DNA of 64,000 nucleotides from CAYSCX01 sp964429575. GTDB lineage: Bacteria; Desulfobacterota; Binatia; Binatales; Binataceae. Below the pieces are notes generated by a model. That model saw only the letters and a program-made list of their open reading frames with translations. It did no database searches and was not told the origin of the DNA. Of the stretch, positions 8,567 through 17,307 are shown piece after piece. The stretch's first letter is position 1; each line of letters starts with the position of its first letter. The stretch is taken from contig CAYSCX010000008.1 in NCBI GenBank assembly GCA_964429575.1, positions 1-64,000 on the forward strand, written 5' to 3'. A program made the translations under genes and the position numbers.

Positions 8567-9223
8567 GTGGAAGCCGGCGCGAGCGGCGTGTCGATAGCCA
8601 GTGAGAGTGCGTCGCGGGATATACATCTCGCGCGTGGCCTGCGGCTTGAGTATCTCACCGTCGGCTGGAACGTCGTCGAGGGAATCATCGGTGTGAGCGC
8701 GGCACTTGCCTCCGGCAGCATCGCGCTGCTCGGCTTTAGCATCGACAGCTTCGTCGAGACCGCGTCGGGCGCGATCCTGATTTGGCGGCTCCGTGCCGAA
8801 CGCACCGCTCGCGACCATGCCGCGATCGAGCGGCTCGATGCGCGCGCGCACAAATTGGTCGGACTGTCACTCTTCGCGCTGGCCGCCTACGTCGCCGTCG
8901 AGGGATCACGCGGTTTGATAGCCGGCGAGCGGCCAGAGCCCTCGTTCATCGGAATCGCACTCGCCGCAATCTCGATCGCAGCGATGTGGTGGCTTGCGCG
9001 TGAGAAACACGCGGCCGCAGCCGCGCTGCAAAGCCGCGCGCTCAAAGCGGACGCGTTCCAAACCACGGCGTGCTTCTGGCTCTCGTTGATCACGCTGGCA
9101 GGCGTGGGGCTCAATGCTGCTCTCGGATGGTGGTGGGCGGACCCCGCGGCCGCGCTTGCGATGACATATTTCATCGCGAGCGAGGGGCGCGAGGCGTGGC
9201 GCGTCGAGGAGTGCTGCGACTGA
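8567..9223 (+). CDS. Cation-diffusion-facilitator-like membrane protein lacking the cytoplasmic domain
   Basis: About 218 residues with six hydrophobic segments. SIALLGFSIDSFVETASG and LKADAFQTTACFWLSL stand where CDF metal exporters have their paired Asp/His site helices (II and V). It ends after helix VI without the usual C-terminal metal-binding domain, so it is a TM-only CDF relative. The start is uncertain: a TTG at 8507, a GTG at 8567 and a GTG at 8588 are in frame. GTG 8567 is preferred because TACAAT (8554-8559) lies 7 nt before it, as for a leaderless message. It diverges from the radical SAM gene. The metal is not predictable. Confidence 0.65.
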   Translation: MEAGASGVSIASESASRDIHLARGLRLEYLTVGWNVVEGIIGVSAALASGSIALLGFSIDSFVETASGAILIWRLRAERTARDHAAIERLDARAHKLVGLSLFALAAYVAVEGSRGLIAGERPEPSFIGIALAAISIAAMWWLAREKHAAAAALQSRALKADAFQTTACFWLSLITLAGVGLNAALGWWWADPAAALAMTYFIASEGREAWRVEECCD

Positions 9224-9235
9224 GGAGCGGCCGGA

Positions 9236-10171
9236 CTATTGTCTCCAGGCGAGCAGCGCCTCGAATTCAATGGTCTCGCGAAACCGTCCCGTCGAATCGA
9301 TGGCGAGCAGTGCAGAGCTGATGTCCGCTTCGAACGCGTCGATGCGAGCGCCGAGCAGACGACGTGAGCAGAACGATGTCGAGTAGAGCACGCCAAGGAT
9401 CGAATCGACGGTCCACTCGTGTAGGTACGATTCCGCGAGCTTGGTCATCCGCACGAACGGTGAGCGGGCGAGGATCACATCGTGGCGCTCCGCAGGATCC
9501 TCGAAAGTGCCCTCCCCCGCCCGCCGCGTCGCGCCGAGGTAGCGCTGCACCACATCGAGAACGGCGCGATTCCAGTCACCGCCGCCGCTAATAATCGGAG
9601 CATCGTCATTGACGATCACGATGCCGCCGTCGTCGGTGGTGAGTTGGTGGAGTTCCGCGAGCACTCGTTCGCGATCCATCCGATGAAGCGCGCGGCCGAT
9701 TGTGACGAGCCGGAACGGTCCGCGGTCGGCGGGCAGCGCTCTCGAACTTCCCTCGATCCACGTGACGTTTGTCGCGCCGGCGCGCTTCGCCTGATTGCGG
9801 CCCTCGACCAGCATCTCCGGCTCGGGATCGATGGCGACGATTTGCTGAAACCTTCGCGCCATCGGAATCGCGAGCTGCCCGGTGCCGCAGCCGAGGTCAA
9901 GCATCACGCCGTGTCCATCGAGTGCGAACGCATTTGCGATCGCGTCGAGCAGGGCGGGCGGATACGGCGGACGATACCGCGCGTAGTAGTACGCGGTACC
10001 CGCGAACGGCGACGGACTGCGGCGAGCGGGGGCTAGGTCTTGTACCGTGCTGCTTCTTCCGAGCCGCCGGTGACGTTTCCGGCACTGTATGAATGCGCCC
10101 CGGCGCCAGCCAGCTTGCCGCCCTTTACGATCAGGTACTCGTCGCGGATAGGACTGCCGCTGAACCAGCAT
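9236..10171 (-). CDS. Class I SAM-dependent methyltransferase
   Basis: The conserved domain starts around SPFAGTAYYYARYRPPYPPALLDAI, followed by motif I MLDLGCGTGQLAIPMA (residues 90-105) and motif II VAIDPEPEML, the UbiE/Coq5-type fold. The acceptor is unknown. The only in-frame start that keeps the N-terminal motif is the ATG at 10171, which overlaps the formate dehydrogenase 3' end by 138 nt; the next starts (GTG 9907, ATG 9904) would remove the YRPPYP motif. Either the long overlap is real or an unusual codon is used. The gene is on the same strand as formate dehydrogenase and converges with the CDF-like gene. Confidence 0.7.
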   Translation of the reverse strand: MLVQRQSYPRRVPDRKGRQAGWRRGAFIQCRKRHRRLGRSSTVQDLAPARRSPSPFAGTAYYYARYRPPYPPALLDAIANAFALDGHGVMLDLGCGTGQLAIPMARRFQQIVAIDPEPEMLVEGRNQAKRAGATNVTWIEGSSRALPADRGPFRLVTIGRALHRMDRERVLAELHQLTTDDGGIVIVNDDAPIISGGGDWNRAVLDVVQRYLGATRRAGEGTFEDPAERHDVILARSPFVRMTKLAESYLHEWTVDSILGVLYSTSFCSRRLLGARIDAFEADISSALLAIDSTGRFRETIEFEALLAWRQ

Positions 10172-11232
10172 TCCAGTATTTCACGAGTTCCGGCGGCGTA
10201 ACGCGCTTGCGCCGACAGCGAGGTTCCCGAAACATGCGGCGTCATCCCATGATGCGGCATCGTGCGCCACGGGTGATCCTTGGGCGCCGGTTGCGGGAAC
10301 CACACGTCGCCGGCGTAACCGGCGAGCTGCCCGCTCTCAAGCGCCCGCACAACCGCGTCACGGTCACAGATCTTGCCACGCGCCGTATTCACCAAATACG
10401 CGCCAGGTTTCATCTTGCTGATAAGCGCATCGTTGAACATATTTTCGGTCTGCGGGTGGAGCGGGCAGTTGATGGTAACCACATCGCAGGCGCCTACCAG
10501 CGACTCGACGGTGGGATGGTAGCTCAGATTCAGCTCCTGCTCGAGGTTGCCCGGAAGCCGGTGCTGATCGGTGTAGTGCAGCTTGACGTCGAATGGCTTC
10601 AGGCGCTTCAGAACCGCCAAGCCAATACGACCCGCCCCCACCGTTCCGACGTCCATCCCTTCAAGATCGTACGAGCGTGCAACACAGTCGGCGATGTTCC
10701 ATCCGTTCTTGACGACCCACTGGTAGGAAGGGATGTAGTTGCGCACCAATGACAGGATCATCATTACGACATGCTCGGAAACACTGATGCTGTTGCTGTA
10801 GGTCACCTCCGTAACCGTGATTCCGTGCTCGATCGCGGCTTGCAGATCGACGTGATCCGAACCAATCCCCGCGGTTATCGCCAACTTGAGCTTGGGCGCC
10901 CTGGCAATCCTTTCCGCGGTGAGGTAGGCGGGCCAGAACGGCTGCGAAATAACGATCTCCGCATCCACCAGCTCCTTATCGAAGACGGAACCGGCGCCGT
11001 CTTTGTCCGAGGTCACGACGAAGGTGTGGCCTTGTCCCTCGAGAAATTTGCGCAAACCCAGTTCACCGGAGACGCTGCCCAAGAGCTGTCCCGGCGTAAA
11101 GTCGATTTTCTCCGGGCTGGGCACGGTTTGGCCGCCCGCATATCGTTCCAGCTTGGGAATGGCGCTTCTGGCATAGGACTTCGGATAGCCGCCGACCGGG
11201 TCGTCATAAAGCACGCAAACTACTTTGGCCAT
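10033..11232 (-). CDS. fdh: NAD-dependent formate dehydrogenase
   Basis: A 399-residue cofactor-free D-2-hydroxyacid-type dehydrogenase that oxidises formate to CO2 with NAD+. It matches the Pseudomonas sp. 101 / methylotroph enzyme end to end from memory, including the C-terminal tail GAHSYSAGNVTGGSEEAARY. Active-site residues are all present: Asn147, Arg285, Asp309, Gln314 and His333 (each one higher than the reference numbering), and Asp222 after the Rossmann fold for NAD over NADP. The ATG at 11232 has AGAGG about 8 nt upstream; the longer open frame reaching 11463 is rejected. A 15-bp inverted repeat lies just upstream. It supplies NADH from C1 oxidation or detoxifies formate. Confidence 0.95.
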   Translation of the reverse strand: MAKVVCVLYDDPVGGYPKSYARSAIPKLERYAGGQTVPSPEKIDFTPGQLLGSVSGELGLRKFLEGQGHTFVVTSDKDGAGSVFDKELVDAEIVISQPFWPAYLTAERIARAPKLKLAITAGIGSDHVDLQAAIEHGITVTEVTYSNSISVSEHVVMMILSLVRNYIPSYQWVVKNGWNIADCVARSYDLEGMDVGTVGAGRIGLAVLKRLKPFDVKLHYTDQHRLPGNLEQELNLSYHPTVESLVGACDVVTINCPLHPQTENMFNDALISKMKPGAYLVNTARGKICDRDAVVRALESGQLAGYAGDVWFPQPAPKDHPWRTMPHHGMTPHVSGTSLSAQARYAAGTREILECWFSGSPIRDEYLIVKGGKLAGAGAHSYSAGNVTGGSEEAARYKT

Positions 11233-11245
11233 TTTTTCAGCCTCT

Positions 11246-11260
11246 CGGTTAGTGTAACCG
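11246..11260. promoter_or_regulatory. Inverted repeat CGGTTA-GTG-TAACCG before fdh
   Basis: Perfect 6-bp arms around GTG, 14 to 28 bp upstream of the fdh start and next to its Shine-Dalgarno, where a repressor or an RNA hairpin could block translation. It lies in the 355-bp gap 11233-11587 between divergent genes. No other gene is seen in that gap, and no consensus -35/-10 pair was found for either direction. Confidence 0.35.
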
Positions 11261-11587
11261 TCATCGTATTCGACAACTTCTGCTGCCCTACTTCCTTGAC
11301 GCGGAGATAGTCGAGCGCGGCTTCTAACGGTCACGCTTCGCGCGCAATCGAGCGCGACCGCGAGAAAGCAGTGCTGATGATAATCTTGAGCGGAATAGAA
11401 CTCAAAGGCGCGAGCGAGCGCCGCGCCGCCGGACGGACTAACGGGTGCGTAACGCGCTCGCAATCGTCGCCACCGAACACCAGCATTCTATGCGACCCGC
11501 GCACGCGCGGGAAGCACGAGCATAGTTGCCTGCCGCTTGAGGCGGGAGCTATCGTGCCGGTTGAGAATTGTTCGGGCGGATTCGCTT

Positions 11588-13303
11588 ATGCCGGCGCGTA
11601 ATCAATCAGAGTTTCTCAACCTGCCGTTCAAACAGAAGCTCGAGTTTCTCTACGGGCTGCCGGCGCGCCAGAAGCTCGACCTGATTCTTGCCGCGCCGGA
11701 GGCGGAACGGCTGGTCCAGTCGTTCTCGCCGGAGACGCTTTTCTACACGCTGAAGGAGATCGGTTCGGCCGACGCCGGCGATCTGCTGAGTCTCGCGCTG
11801 CCCGAGCAGGTTAAGTCGCTGTTCGATCTCGACTGCTGGAAGCGCGACCGGCCCGACTACGCAAAGATGCGCGAGTGGATCGAGGCGCTCGCCGAGTCGG
11901 GCCGCAAGCGCATGGCGGACTCGCTGATGGAGCTGGATATCGAGCTGGTCGCACTGCTGCTGCGCGAATACGTCAAGTTGCACCGGCTGGACGATCCGAG
12001 CACGGCAGGTGAACTGCCGCTCAACCGTTACGTGCAATTTGATGAGCACTACCTGATCGAGTTCATCCGTTACGATGCGATTCAGCAGTCGATCGCGGAG
12101 TTCCTGGAGGAAGCGTTCGAACGCGACTACCGTTACTTCGCCGCGTTGATGGAGGGCGCCTTCTGGGGCGCGGAGACGGAACTCGAAGAGGAGGCCTACC
12201 AGTTTCGGCGGGCGCGTCTGGCCGACCGCGGCTTTCCTGACTACTTCGAGGCGCAGGATGTGTTCGGGTATCTCGACCCGCAGCGCTTCATCGAAATTCG
12301 GAGCACATACGAGAAGCCGAGCCGCGAGGAGTTGCTGTCGGACGGCGAACTGATCCCGCCCGAGATGGCGCCGATTGCGCAGGGCGCGGAGAACTCGCTG
12401 CTCAACATCGCGCTAACCGCGGGGTTCGCTTCCGAAGGCCGCCGACAGTTGCGCAGCGAGATGGCGATGGTGAGCAACCAGGTGCTGGTCGCACGCGCGG
12501 TCGATTTCGGCGACCTGGAGGCGGTGCGCGAACAGGTGGAAGGCGCGCACAACTATATGAATCTCGGTCTCGAAAACCTCGCCGGCGGCGATTTGCGCAC
12601 GGCCATCGAGCATCTGCGCGACACTCACCTGAAACTGCTCTTCCGGCTCGGTGTGAGCTTGACGATCGATCTGCGTACGCGCGCTGAGAACCTTTTGCGC
12701 ACGTTCGGCCTGGAGCCGCGGCGCGGCCGCGAAGTTCCCTATCTCGACACACCTTACCGAGAGGCGATCACTGCGCTGCTGGAGCGCCAGCCGAGGTTCT
12801 TCGCGGGGCTGGAGAACCCGGGCGAGGTCGCGATTCGCGACTTTCGCACGATGCGCGACCTGCATTTGAGCTACGCGATGCTGGAGCAGGTCGAATCGAT
12901 GCGCGAGCTGATGCGTGCGCTGCTCGAGGTGGACATCGCGTCCGCGGCATTCCGAGCGCGCGTCGCGGCGTACGAGGTTCGTCTCAGTCAGATTTTCCTG
13001 ACCACGTTTGCGAGACTCGCGCTGGACGGCCGGCTCGCGCCCGAACCGATCGAAGCATCGAGGCTGGTGGCGATGCGCGCGGCGGTAATGTCGTCCAACG
13101 GCAGGCCGGCGCGGCTGGGCGCGGGGTTTCGCGCGCTGGTCGAATCGACGCTCGCCGAGCGCCTCGACGATTCGGTGCGGTCGCGCTGCGACGCATTCAT
13201 CAATGCGTGCCTGAATATACTCGAGGAAGAATTCGCCGAGCTTGATCCGCGCGACGGAATCGACCCGCGCTTCATTCGCAGCGTGCTGCTGGCGCGCGGC
13301 TAA
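11588..13303 (+). CDS. DUF6178-family protein
   Basis: A 571-residue, acidic, alpha-helical protein without signal peptide or membrane spans. The N-terminus FLNLPFKQKLEFLYGLPARQKLDLILAAPEA and later ELDIELVALLLREYVKL fit the uncharacterised DUF6178 family known from delta-proteobacterial-type genomes; this is recognition from memory, and no enzymatic motif is evident. The ATG at 11588 is chosen because the family sequence starts there; a TTG at 11537 is in frame but adds unrelated residues. It stands alone, diverging from fdh and converging with the BFN-PDZ gene with a 2-bp gap. Confidence 0.75.
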   Translation: MPARNQSEFLNLPFKQKLEFLYGLPARQKLDLILAAPEAERLVQSFSPETLFYTLKEIGSADAGDLLSLALPEQVKSLFDLDCWKRDRPDYAKMREWIEALAESGRKRMADSLMELDIELVALLLREYVKLHRLDDPSTAGELPLNRYVQFDEHYLIEFIRYDAIQQSIAEFLEEAFERDYRYFAALMEGAFWGAETELEEEAYQFRRARLADRGFPDYFEAQDVFGYLDPQRFIEIRSTYEKPSREELLSDGELIPPEMAPIAQGAENSLLNIALTAGFASEGRRQLRSEMAMVSNQVLVARAVDFGDLEAVREQVEGAHNYMNLGLENLAGGDLRTAIEHLRDTHLKLLFRLGVSLTIDLRTRAENLLRTFGLEPRRGREVPYLDTPYREAITALLERQPRFFAGLENPGEVAIRDFRTMRDLHLSYAMLEQVESMRELMRALLEVDIASAAFRARVAAYEVRLSQIFLTTFARLALDGRLAPEPIEASRLVAMRAAVMSSNGRPARLGAGFRALVESTLAERLDDSVRSRCDAFINACLNILEEEFAELDPRDGIDPRFIRSVLLARG

Positions 13304-13305
13304 GA

Positions 13306-14103
13306 TTATTCCTCACCCCGCGTTTCGATCGGAAACTTGAGGGTCTGCTGGGAGCCGTCGCGGCGGACGGTGATTTCGACATGCGCGTCGCGGCCGGTCA
13401 TGGCACCGAACGTCTGAGTGAAGTCGTCGAGTCCCTTTACATCGCGTTCGCCGATTCGCGTGATGACGTCGCCGCGCTGGAGGCCGGTCTTTTGCGCATC
13501 CTTGGCGACGTCGGCGATTAGAAGCCCGCTCTGCGCGGGCAATTGGAAGTGTCCTGCCAACTCGGGAGTCAGCTGCTGCACGGTGACGCCGAATGCGCGC
13601 GCGCTCCGGGGCAGCGAGGCCCGCAGTCCGCCGGCCGGCGGGGAATCGAACAGCTTCTCCGAGACGTAGATCGGCACGTTGGCGCGCACCGCGAGTGCGA
13701 TCGCGTCGCTGGGCCGGCTGTCGATGGTGTAACGGCCGTTGTCGAGATAAATCCTCGCGAAGTAGATTTCGTTTTGCAGGTCGGCGATGAGCACGCGATC
13801 GACGCGATTGCCGGTCTGTCGAATCACCGCAGCAAGCAAGTCGTGGGTGAGCGGCCGCGGCGGTTTCATCCCCTGGAGCCGGATTGCGATCGATTGCGCT
13901 TCGGACTCGCCGATCAGGATGGGCAGGCTGCGATTGTGCGATTCGTCCTCGAGCACGACGAAGTGAACGCCGGTGGATTGGTCAAGCCCGATGTTGGCAA
14001 CCTCGACCTTCACTTCACCGGGGGCGGGCGTCGAGGCCTGGCCACCGGCGCACGCCGCGGCCGCAAGCGCAAGGATGAGTATGGAGAGACGTTTGGCGAG
14101 CAT
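13306..14103 (-). CDS. Lipoprotein with bifunctional-nuclease (BFN/DUF151) and PDZ domains
   Basis: About 265 residues. The N-terminus is a signal sequence with a cysteine in LAAAACAGG, a likely though imperfect lipobox. Residues about 30-160 form a BFN/DUF151 domain (FVVLEDESHNRSLPILIGESEAQSIAIRLQG, then SRPSDAIALAVRANVPIYVSE). A PDZ domain follows (GLLIADVAKDAQKTGLQRGDVITRIGERDV) of the kind found in HtrA proteins. BFN proteins were described as nucleases in plants, but the bacterial role is unsettled. The pairing with PDZ on an exported protein suggests an envelope role. An ATG at 14115 is an alternative start. Confidence 0.8.
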   Translation of the reverse strand: MLAKRLSILILALAAAACAGGQASTPAPGEVKVEVANIGLDQSTGVHFVVLEDESHNRSLPILIGESEAQSIAIRLQGMKPPRPLTHDLLAAVIRQTGNRVDRVLIADLQNEIYFARIYLDNGRYTIDSRPSDAIALAVRANVPIYVSEKLFDSPPAGGLRASLPRSARAFGVTVQQLTPELAGHFQLPAQSGLLIADVAKDAQKTGLQRGDVITRIGERDVKGLDDFTQTFGAMTGRDAHVEITVRRDGSQQTLKFPIETRGEE

Positions 14104-14219
14104 GCTTCTGCTCATTCGCCCTCGCTACAACATTATGCGGCAGCGGTGCTTCATGCCAAACCGGAGAACGACTGTGGTGTCCGGCAAATGAGCCGCTTAA
14201 CTGTGCGCGACTCCAAGTT

Positions 14220-14292
14220 TGTCATGCTGAGCCGGAATCCGGGATTCTTCGCTTCGCCGTGAATGACAGAAGGCGACGGGCTCAGAATGACA
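14220..14292. repeat. 73-bp inverted-repeat element
   Basis: TGTCATGCTGAGCC (14220-14233) and GGCTCAGAATGACA (14279-14292) are inverted with 13 of 14 matches. The inside holds GAATCC/GGATTC. It resembles the widespread TCATxCTGAGC-type short intergenic repeats seen in many GC-rich genomes. It occupies the 220-bp gap between the BFN-PDZ gene start and the rlmE stop; nothing else is seen there. Confidence 0.6.
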
Positions 14293-14335
14293 GCAGGCCA
14301 GGTCAAATTGTTCAACGATTTTGATGGACAGGACA

Positions 14336-14950
14336 CTAGGGCGCGCCGGCCGCCATCGGGGGGCGAAAATTGCGCGCGACCAGATACAACTCCGACGAAC
14401 CGGGCCGGCTCGCGGCGGTGCGCATCACCTGAACGTCATCGAATCGCTCGCGAAAGCTCTCGACCGTGCCGGCAAATTCGGCGCCCATGAAGAGCTTGAC
14501 GACCATCGCGCCGCCGGGACGCAGCGCGCGAGCCGCGAACTCCAATGCGGCCAGCGCCAACTCGCGCGAGCGCGCCTCGTCGCGCGCCCTCACGCCGCTC
14601 AGTTTCGGCGCGAGGTCGCTGGTGACCAGATCGGCGGGTCCACCGAGTTTGCGGAGAGCCGCGCCAGCGGCGGAGGGATCACAGACGTCGGCGACGACCG
14701 TCGCGACACCGGCGGGCGGGTTGCGGCAAGGGGCAAGATCGATTCCGACGACGCGTCCGCCCTCGCCCGCCGCTTTTGCAAGAATCTTGAGCCAACCGCC
14801 GGGAGCCGCTCCGAGATCAACGATTCGCGCGCCGCGCACGGGCAGCCGCGAACGAGCAATGATCTCTTCAATCTTGAACGCCGCGCGCGACACGAGTCCG
14901 CGCTCGCGCGCTTTGCGGTAGTACTTGTCTTTAGGCTCGTAGGTCGCCAT
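14336..14950 (-). CDS. rlmE: 23S rRNA 2'-O-ribose methyltransferase RlmE (FtsJ)
   Basis: A 204-residue enzyme that methylates the ribose of U2552 (E. coli numbering) in the ribosomal A loop. The SAM motif is IVDLGAAPGGWLKIL. The K-D-K-E catalytic tetrad is present as Lys26, Asp112, Lys152 and Glu187. Length and order are typical. It is divergent from the helicase gene, whose promoter lies within the shared region just after the rlmE start. Confidence 0.93.
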   Translation of the reverse strand: MATYEPKDKYYRKARERGLVSRAAFKIEEIIARSRLPVRGARIVDLGAAPGGWLKILAKAAGEGGRVVGIDLAPCRNPPAGVATVVADVCDPSAAGAALRKLGGPADLVTSDLAPKLSGVRARDEARSRELALAALEFAARALRPGGAMVVKLFMGAEFAGTVESFRERFDDVQVMRTAASRPGSSELYLVARNFRPPMAAGAP

Positions 14951-14984
14951 TGACGCGCTTCAGCGGGCATCGCGCAATTCGCAC

Positions 14985-15013
14985 TTGGGACGGCGCGGCA
15001 AAGCAGTTATCGT
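14985..15013 (+). promoter_or_regulatory. Sigma70-type promoter for the UvrD/PcrA helicase
   Basis: TTGGGA (14985-14990), a 17-bp spacer and TATCGT (15008-15013) are placed so that transcription would begin near 15020, about 20 nt before the ATG at 15040. Spacing is ideal and each hexamer matches the consensus at 4 of 6 positions. Confidence 0.5.
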
Positions 15014-15039
15014 GCGAGTTTGTCCGGAGCGATCGCGCA

Positions 15040-17217
15040 ATGCCATCGGTAGTGCTCGACGAACTGAATCCTGAACAACGTGCGGCGGTGCTTGCGCCCG
15101 ACGGCCCGATCCTCATCCTCGCCGGCGCCGGCTCCGGCAAGACGCGCGTCCTGACCTACCGTATCGCCCACCTGTTGGCGGAGCGCAAGGCGGCGCCCGA
15201 CCAGATGCTCGCGGTGACGTTCACGAATAAGGCGGCAGCTGAGATGCGCGAGCGCATCGCAACATTGATCGGCACCGTCGAGGGCGCACCATGGGTCAGC
15301 ACATTTCACTCCGCATGCGCGCGGATACTGCGCGTCGATGGGGCGAAGCTCGGCTTCGATCGCAACTTCACAATTTTTGATGAGAGCGACTCACTCGCGG
15401 CGCTGCGCGACGTGATGCAGGACGCGGGGCTTGCCGCGCCGCCGCCAGTGGAGCTGGTGCGTGCGCGAATCGAGCAGGCGAAAAACGAGGCAGTCACGGC
15501 CGGCGCGTTCGAGAGCCGCGCCGAGACCACCAACGAGATCACGATCGGAAAGCTCTATCGAATGTACCAGGACCGTTTGCGCGCAATGAACGCGATGGAC
15601 TTTTCCGACCTGCAGCTCCACGTCTGGCAGTTGTTCGAGCGCGAGCCGGAGGTGCTGGCGCGCTGGCAGTCGCGCGCTGCGCATCTGCTGGTGGATGAGT
15701 ACCAGGACACCAACCGCGTGCAATACCTGCTGGTGCGCGCGCTATCGAACCGGACCGGCAACCTGCTGGTGGTCGGCGACGAAGATCAGTCGATCTACCG
15801 GTGGCGCGGCGCGGACATCCGGAACATTCTCGATTTCGAGCGCGACTTCCCGAACGCTCTCATTTTCAAACTCGAACAGAACTATCGATCGACCAAGACG
15901 ATTCTCGCCGCCGCGCACACCGTCATCACGAACAACCGCGAGCGCAAGGAGAAGCGCCTGTGGACCGAGAACGATCCGGGCGAGCAGTTGGTCTGGTACA
16001 CCGCGGAGACGGAACGCGACGAAGCCGACTTCATCGCGCGCGAGATTGCCTCACTGACCGCGGGCGGCGCGCTGACACCATCGGAGGTGGTGGTCTTCTA
16101 CCGCGTCAATGCACAGTCGCGCGCGATCGAGGAGGCGCTGGTCCGCCGCCGCGTCCCCTACTACATCATCGGCGGCGTCCGCTTCTACGAACTGCGCGAG
16201 GTGAAGGACCTGCTCGCCTACCTTCGCGTGATCGTAAACCCGGCCGACGCGATAAGTCTCGAGCGGATGACCGGTGCGCCTCCACGCGGCATCGGGCGCA
16301 AGACGTTCGAGGCGATCGCGGAAATAGCCGCGCGCGAGAAGATCTCCATTTTCGAAGCGCTGGGACGCCTCGGCGCCGCCTCAGCCGTCGCGCTGCGAAC
16401 CGCGAAGCAGGCCGACGCGCTGTACGAATGGATGCACGCGCTGGCTGTACGCGCACCAACTTTGGGCGTGCGCGCGCTGCTCGATGAAATCATCACGCAA
16501 AGCGGATACCTCGGATGGCTGGATACGCAGGCCGACGGCGCCGCGCGCCGTCAAAACCTCGCCGAGTTGCAGTCCGCCGCAAACGCATTCGATGCGGAAA
16601 CCAGCCCCGGACGCCTCGCCGATTTTCTCGAACGCGTCGCACTGGTGAATGATGCGGACCAGGTCGCGTCGCGAGGCGGACGGGTCGCGCTGATGACGCT
16701 GCACACCTCCAAGGGTCTCGAATACCCGCTGGTCTTCATTGCGGGGATGGAGGAAGGGCTTTTTCCGCACAGCCGCTCGCAGGACCCCGGCGACGTCGAG
16801 GAGGAGCGGCGGCTCTGCTACGTCGGCATGACCCGCGCGCGCCGCCTGCTATACGTGACCAACACGCGCTCGCGAGAGATGTACGGTGCACGCCAGGAGC
16901 CGCGTCCGTCGCGATTCCTGGCGGAAATCGACCCCAGCCTGGTGCGCCGCCTCGGTGCGGTGCGGAGCACGCCGGTGCATGCGCGCGCCGCCGGCGATTC
17001 CTACATCGATTACACCGACAGCCAGCTTGCGGAGGATGACCTTGCGCCCGACGCGATGGGCATCGGCGCGCGCGTCGTGCATCCGAGCTTTGGGCGAGGC
17101 GTAGTGCGCAGACGCGAAGGGCGCGGCGACGGCGCCAAGGCGTGGGTCAACTTTGAGCGCGGCGGGCTGAAGCTGCTGGTGCTCAAATTTGCGAACCTGC
17201 GGCCGATTGCCGAGTAA
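15040..17217 (+). CDS. uvrD: UvrD/PcrA-family ATP-dependent DNA helicase
   Basis: A 725-residue SF1A 3'-5' helicase for repair and replication restart. Motif Q is LNPEQRAAV; motif I (Walker A) is GAGSGKT at 29-35; motif Ia is TFTNKAAAEM; motif II is DEYQDTN with Asp219-Glu220; then GDEDQSIYRWRGA (III), EQNYRS (IV), MTLHTSKGLEY (V) and EERRLCYVGMTRAR (VI). The C-terminus VVHPSFGRGVVRRREG is the tudor-like tail that binds RNA polymerase in PcrA/UvrD. The ATG at 15040 (MPSVVLDELNPEQ) is preceded by GGAG; the TTG 90 bp upstream lies before the promoter and is rejected. Confidence 0.95.
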   Translation: MPSVVLDELNPEQRAAVLAPDGPILILAGAGSGKTRVLTYRIAHLLAERKAAPDQMLAVTFTNKAAAEMRERIATLIGTVEGAPWVSTFHSACARILRVDGAKLGFDRNFTIFDESDSLAALRDVMQDAGLAAPPPVELVRARIEQAKNEAVTAGAFESRAETTNEITIGKLYRMYQDRLRAMNAMDFSDLQLHVWQLFEREPEVLARWQSRAAHLLVDEYQDTNRVQYLLVRALSNRTGNLLVVGDEDQSIYRWRGADIRNILDFERDFPNALIFKLEQNYRSTKTILAAAHTVITNNRERKEKRLWTENDPGEQLVWYTAETERDEADFIAREIASLTAGGALTPSEVVVFYRVNAQSRAIEEALVRRRVPYYIIGGVRFYELREVKDLLAYLRVIVNPADAISLERMTGAPPRGIGRKTFEAIAEIAAREKISIFEALGRLGAASAVALRTAKQADALYEWMHALAVRAPTLGVRALLDEIITQSGYLGWLDTQADGAARRQNLAELQSAANAFDAETSPGRLADFLERVALVNDADQVASRGGRVALMTLHTSKGLEYPLVFIAGMEEGLFPHSRSQDPGDVEEERRLCYVGMTRARRLLYVTNTRSREMYGARQEPRPSRFLAEIDPSLVRRLGAVRSTPVHARAAGDSYIDYTDSQLAEDDLAPDAMGIGARVVHPSFGRGVVRRREGRGDGAKAWVNFERGGLKLLVLKFANLRPIAE

Positions 17218-17307
17218 CGCGCGCTAACTTACAATTTCAAAAGGGTGGTGGCGGTTGCGGGGCGGAGGGGCGAGTCCGGGAAGCGTGGCCTGCCAGCATC
17301 ATCATCG

